A stretch of 22,466 bases of DNA from a virus, in IMG/VR virus record IMGVR_UViG_3300043015_003012, positions 1 to 22,466 of that record, one strand, 5' to 3'. Of this stretch, positions 21,341 to 22,466 are shown piece by piece (positions within the stretch are counted from its first letter, which is position 1; every line of letters starts with the position of its first letter). Under the pieces are notes generated by a model. The model had not been told where the DNA came from. It saw only the letters and a program-made list of their open reading frames with translations, and did no database searches. A program made the position numbers and the translations under genes.

Positions 21341-21604
21341 TCACTCTTGCGGCTTCTTCTCTTGCTTGGAGCGCAGCCGCCCTTCTACCCGTCGCCGAAC
21401 AGATTCATTCCATTTCTCAACGTCGGCCTCTTCAGCAATTTTGTAAATTTCCGGCATCTCTTGTTGAAGTGCACCATATACATACTCCCGCAGAAGAGCC
21501 GTCACCTTCTTTCCCTGCTTATCGGCGAGGGTCTCAGCCAATTTGTACCGATTGGCATCCAGAAGTAACTGGCAATAAATTTTCGACCCGTGTCTGAGGG
21601 GCAT
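21341..21604 (-). CDS. Ribbon-helix-helix-like DNA-binding protein
   Basis: This 87-residue protein has the order expected of a ribbon-helix-helix repressor: a strand (about 8-16, KIYCQLLLD), a helix (about 18-30, RYKLAETLADKQG) and a second helix (about 33-48, VTALLREYVYGALQQE). A charged helical C terminus follows (EKWNESVRRRVEGRLRSKQE). Such proteins bind DNA as dimers at palindromes with short half-sites. I recall similar proteins in cyanophages. Directly upstream of its start is a strong palindrome (21620-21648), which suggests autoregulation. The fold is inferred from the pattern only. A long helical tail is unusual for a minimal repressor and may mediate oligomerisation. Confidence 0.65.
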   Translation of the reverse strand: MPLRHGSKIYCQLLLDANRYKLAETLADKQGKKVTALLREYVYGALQQEMPEIYKIAEEADVEKWNESVRRRVEGRLRSKQEKKPQE

Positions 21605-21619
21605 GGCTAACGATCTACT

Positions 21620-21648
21620 CTGCTACACAGTAGCATACTGTGTCGCAG
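21620..21648. promoter_or_regulatory. Operator-like palindrome upstream of the ribbon-helix-helix gene
   Basis: CTGCTACACAGTA (21620-21632) and TACTGTGTCGCAG (21636-21648) are inverted arms around GCA with one mismatch; the inner 8 bp match perfectly. The site lies 16-44 nt upstream of the gene start at 21604. No T run follows on either strand, so it is not an intrinsic terminator. TATGCT on the minus strand at its centre could be a -10 box. Confidence 0.6.
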
Positions 21649-21653
21649 TAGTC

Positions 21654-21857
21654 CTACCAGCGCACATCGCTGTCCACGCGTTTCCTCCAGGCATTGGACT
21701 GGGCCACCCGAGCCCCACCCCTCTGCTTGGAGCAGCCCTTTCGGATACCCCGCGCCCACTCCAAAAAAGCAGCGGCCCGCTGTAAATCAGCAGTCCGCGC
21801 CATCCGAATCTCCTTATTCAGCCACTCCAGGACAATTTGTCTGCCAGTGCGACTCAT
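21654..21857 (-). CDS. Small basic hypothetical protein (67 aa)
   Basis: The protein is basic and helical at the start (MSRTGRQIVLEWLNKEIRMA, RTADLQRAAAFLEWARGIRK), then rich in Gly, Arg and Lys (GCSKQRGGARVAQSNAWRKR). The helical half looks like a real fold; the rest may be disordered. It overlaps the upstream gene by 4 nt (ATGA), so it belongs to the polymerase operon. No family is recognised. Confidence 0.6.
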   Translation of the reverse strand: MSRTGRQIVLEWLNKEIRMARTADLQRAAAFLEWARGIRKGCSKQRGGARVAQSNAWRKRVDSDVRW

Positions 21858-22048
21858 AGGTCCAGCACATTTTTAATGGCGACGATGGTGTGTTCCGGGT
21901 AGACGCGCTGCGTGTACGTACGTGCGCCGTACACATCTGGCGCCTCCATAAAGATATTTTCAGTGGCCCCATGCTTTGGCCAGATCGTCACTCGATACTG
22001 GTTGAGCTTGATTGGGTTGTCGGGCGTGGAGCCAACCTTACCTGTCAC
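21854..22048 (-). CDS. Small conserved hypothetical protein (64 aa)
   Basis: The core is YRVTIWPKHGATENIFMEAP, then DVYGARTYTQRVYPEHTIVA, a beta-strand/helix/strand pattern. Similar small proteins with a KHGATE...EAPD.YGAR order are familiar to me from cyanophage genomes, with no known function. It sits directly after the DNA polymerase gene with a 4-nt overlap (ATGA), so it is made from the same transcript and may belong to replication or repair. Confidence 0.75.
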   Translation of the reverse strand: MTGKVGSTPDNPIKLNQYRVTIWPKHGATENIFMEAPDVYGARTYTQRVYPEHTIVAIKNVLDL

Positions 22049-22466
22049 TTTGCCTGATCCCAGCTATCCCCGACGTTAGCTTCGGCGAGAGGCGGAATCT
22101 CACCCAACCACCGCGCTTCGCATTCCTCCATCACGGCTTGCAGCTGGTGCGCCCAGGTTTCAGCGTGCTGTTCTTTTACGAGCAGGATGATCTCGTCATG
22201 CACCACGCCGGCCAAGCGCACCGTATCTTCCCCGTCGGCGTTAAGTAGCGGCCACAGCTTGCTGAGAGTGAGCTTGAGAACTGCTGCACCCGCACCTTGG
22301 ATGGGGGTGTTGCAGCGCGTAGTGAGCTTGTTGTTCTCGCCCGGTAGAAACCGCCGCAATTCCGAGATGCGTATGCGGATAGATGGATTCCCCTTAGCCG
22401 CATCAGCAGCGCGAGCATTGTCGTGCTGCCATTTGGAGATGCCTTGATAAGCAGCGTGGAACTTCC
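22045..22466 (-). CDS. Family A DNA polymerase, C-terminal part (runs off the right edge)
   Basis: The last 139 residues are visible. They start in the fingers/palm (KFHAAYQGISKWQ), continue through RRFLPGENNKLTTRCNTPIQ and GAGAAVLKLTL, and reach motif C, VVHDEIILLV, whose His-Asp-Glu holds the catalytic metal-binding Asp. This is typical of T7-like and Pol I-type phage replicative polymerases. Motifs A and B and any 3'-5' exonuclease lie outside the window. The end overlaps the next gene by 4 nt. The gene shows that phage replication genes lie to the right on the minus strand. Confidence 0.93.
   Translation of the reverse strand, partial: KFHAAYQGISKWQHDNARAADAAKGNPSIRIRISELRRFLPGENNKLTTRCNTPIQGAGAAVLKLTLSKLWPLLNADGEDTVRLAGVVHDEIILLVKEQHAETWAHQLQAVMEECEARWLGEIPPLAEANVGDSWDQAK

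Noticed and set aside
21620-21648. Palindrome as intrinsic terminator of the polymerase operon
   Set aside because: No T run follows on the minus strand, and the 3-nt loop and position before a DNA-binding protein gene fit an operator better.

Overview
The window is a stretch of tailed-phage genome, almost certainly a siphovirus that infects marine cyanobacteria (Synechococcus or Prochlorococcus type). The left half carries a lambda-type tail operon in the canonical order: tail assembly chaperone G/GT, tape measure, then M-L-K-I-J. The right half carries many small genes that look, from memory of the families, like conserved hypotheticals of cyanophages. No rRNA, tRNA, integrase, CRISPR or photosynthesis gene was seen. 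All family assignments rest on reading motifs; no search was run.

Layout. Positions 2-100 hold the end of an upstream gene. Positions 124-685 encode the tail assembly chaperone, whose second half lies in another frame and is probably reached by programmed frameshifting. Positions 713-3163 encode the tape measure protein. Positions 3163-10151 encode homologues of lambda M, L, K, I and the very long J, with stop/start overlaps of 1-4 nt that suggest strong translational coupling. Positions 10151-14625 encode two receptor-facing fibres that share an N-terminal motif: one has a collar domain, the other is a long repetitive protein.

Positions 14708-16846 (+ strand) encode a string of small proteins: a DUF7936-like protein, two tiny charged proteins, an exported outer-membrane-like protein followed by two hairpins (one a convincing intrinsic terminator), a small membrane protein and a proline-rich protein with a membrane anchor. 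A minus-strand operon (18617 down to about 16713) follows, encoding a two-segment membrane protein and three proteins with signal peptides. It converges on the proline-rich gene and overlaps it by 134 nt. Divergent from this operon are a membrane-anchored coiled-coil protein and a C39-like cysteine peptidase that is a good endolysin candidate. This whole block looks like an envelope/lysis module and is the least understood part of the window.

Positions 19797-22466 change character: an HNH nuclease and a minus-strand series of small genes follow the C terminus of a family A DNA polymerase, which runs off the right edge. In this series a ribbon-helix-helix-like protein has a near-perfect 13-bp inverted repeat just upstream of its own start. 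Another long inverted repeat precedes the next operon. Together these suggest a small autoregulated switch in the replication region.
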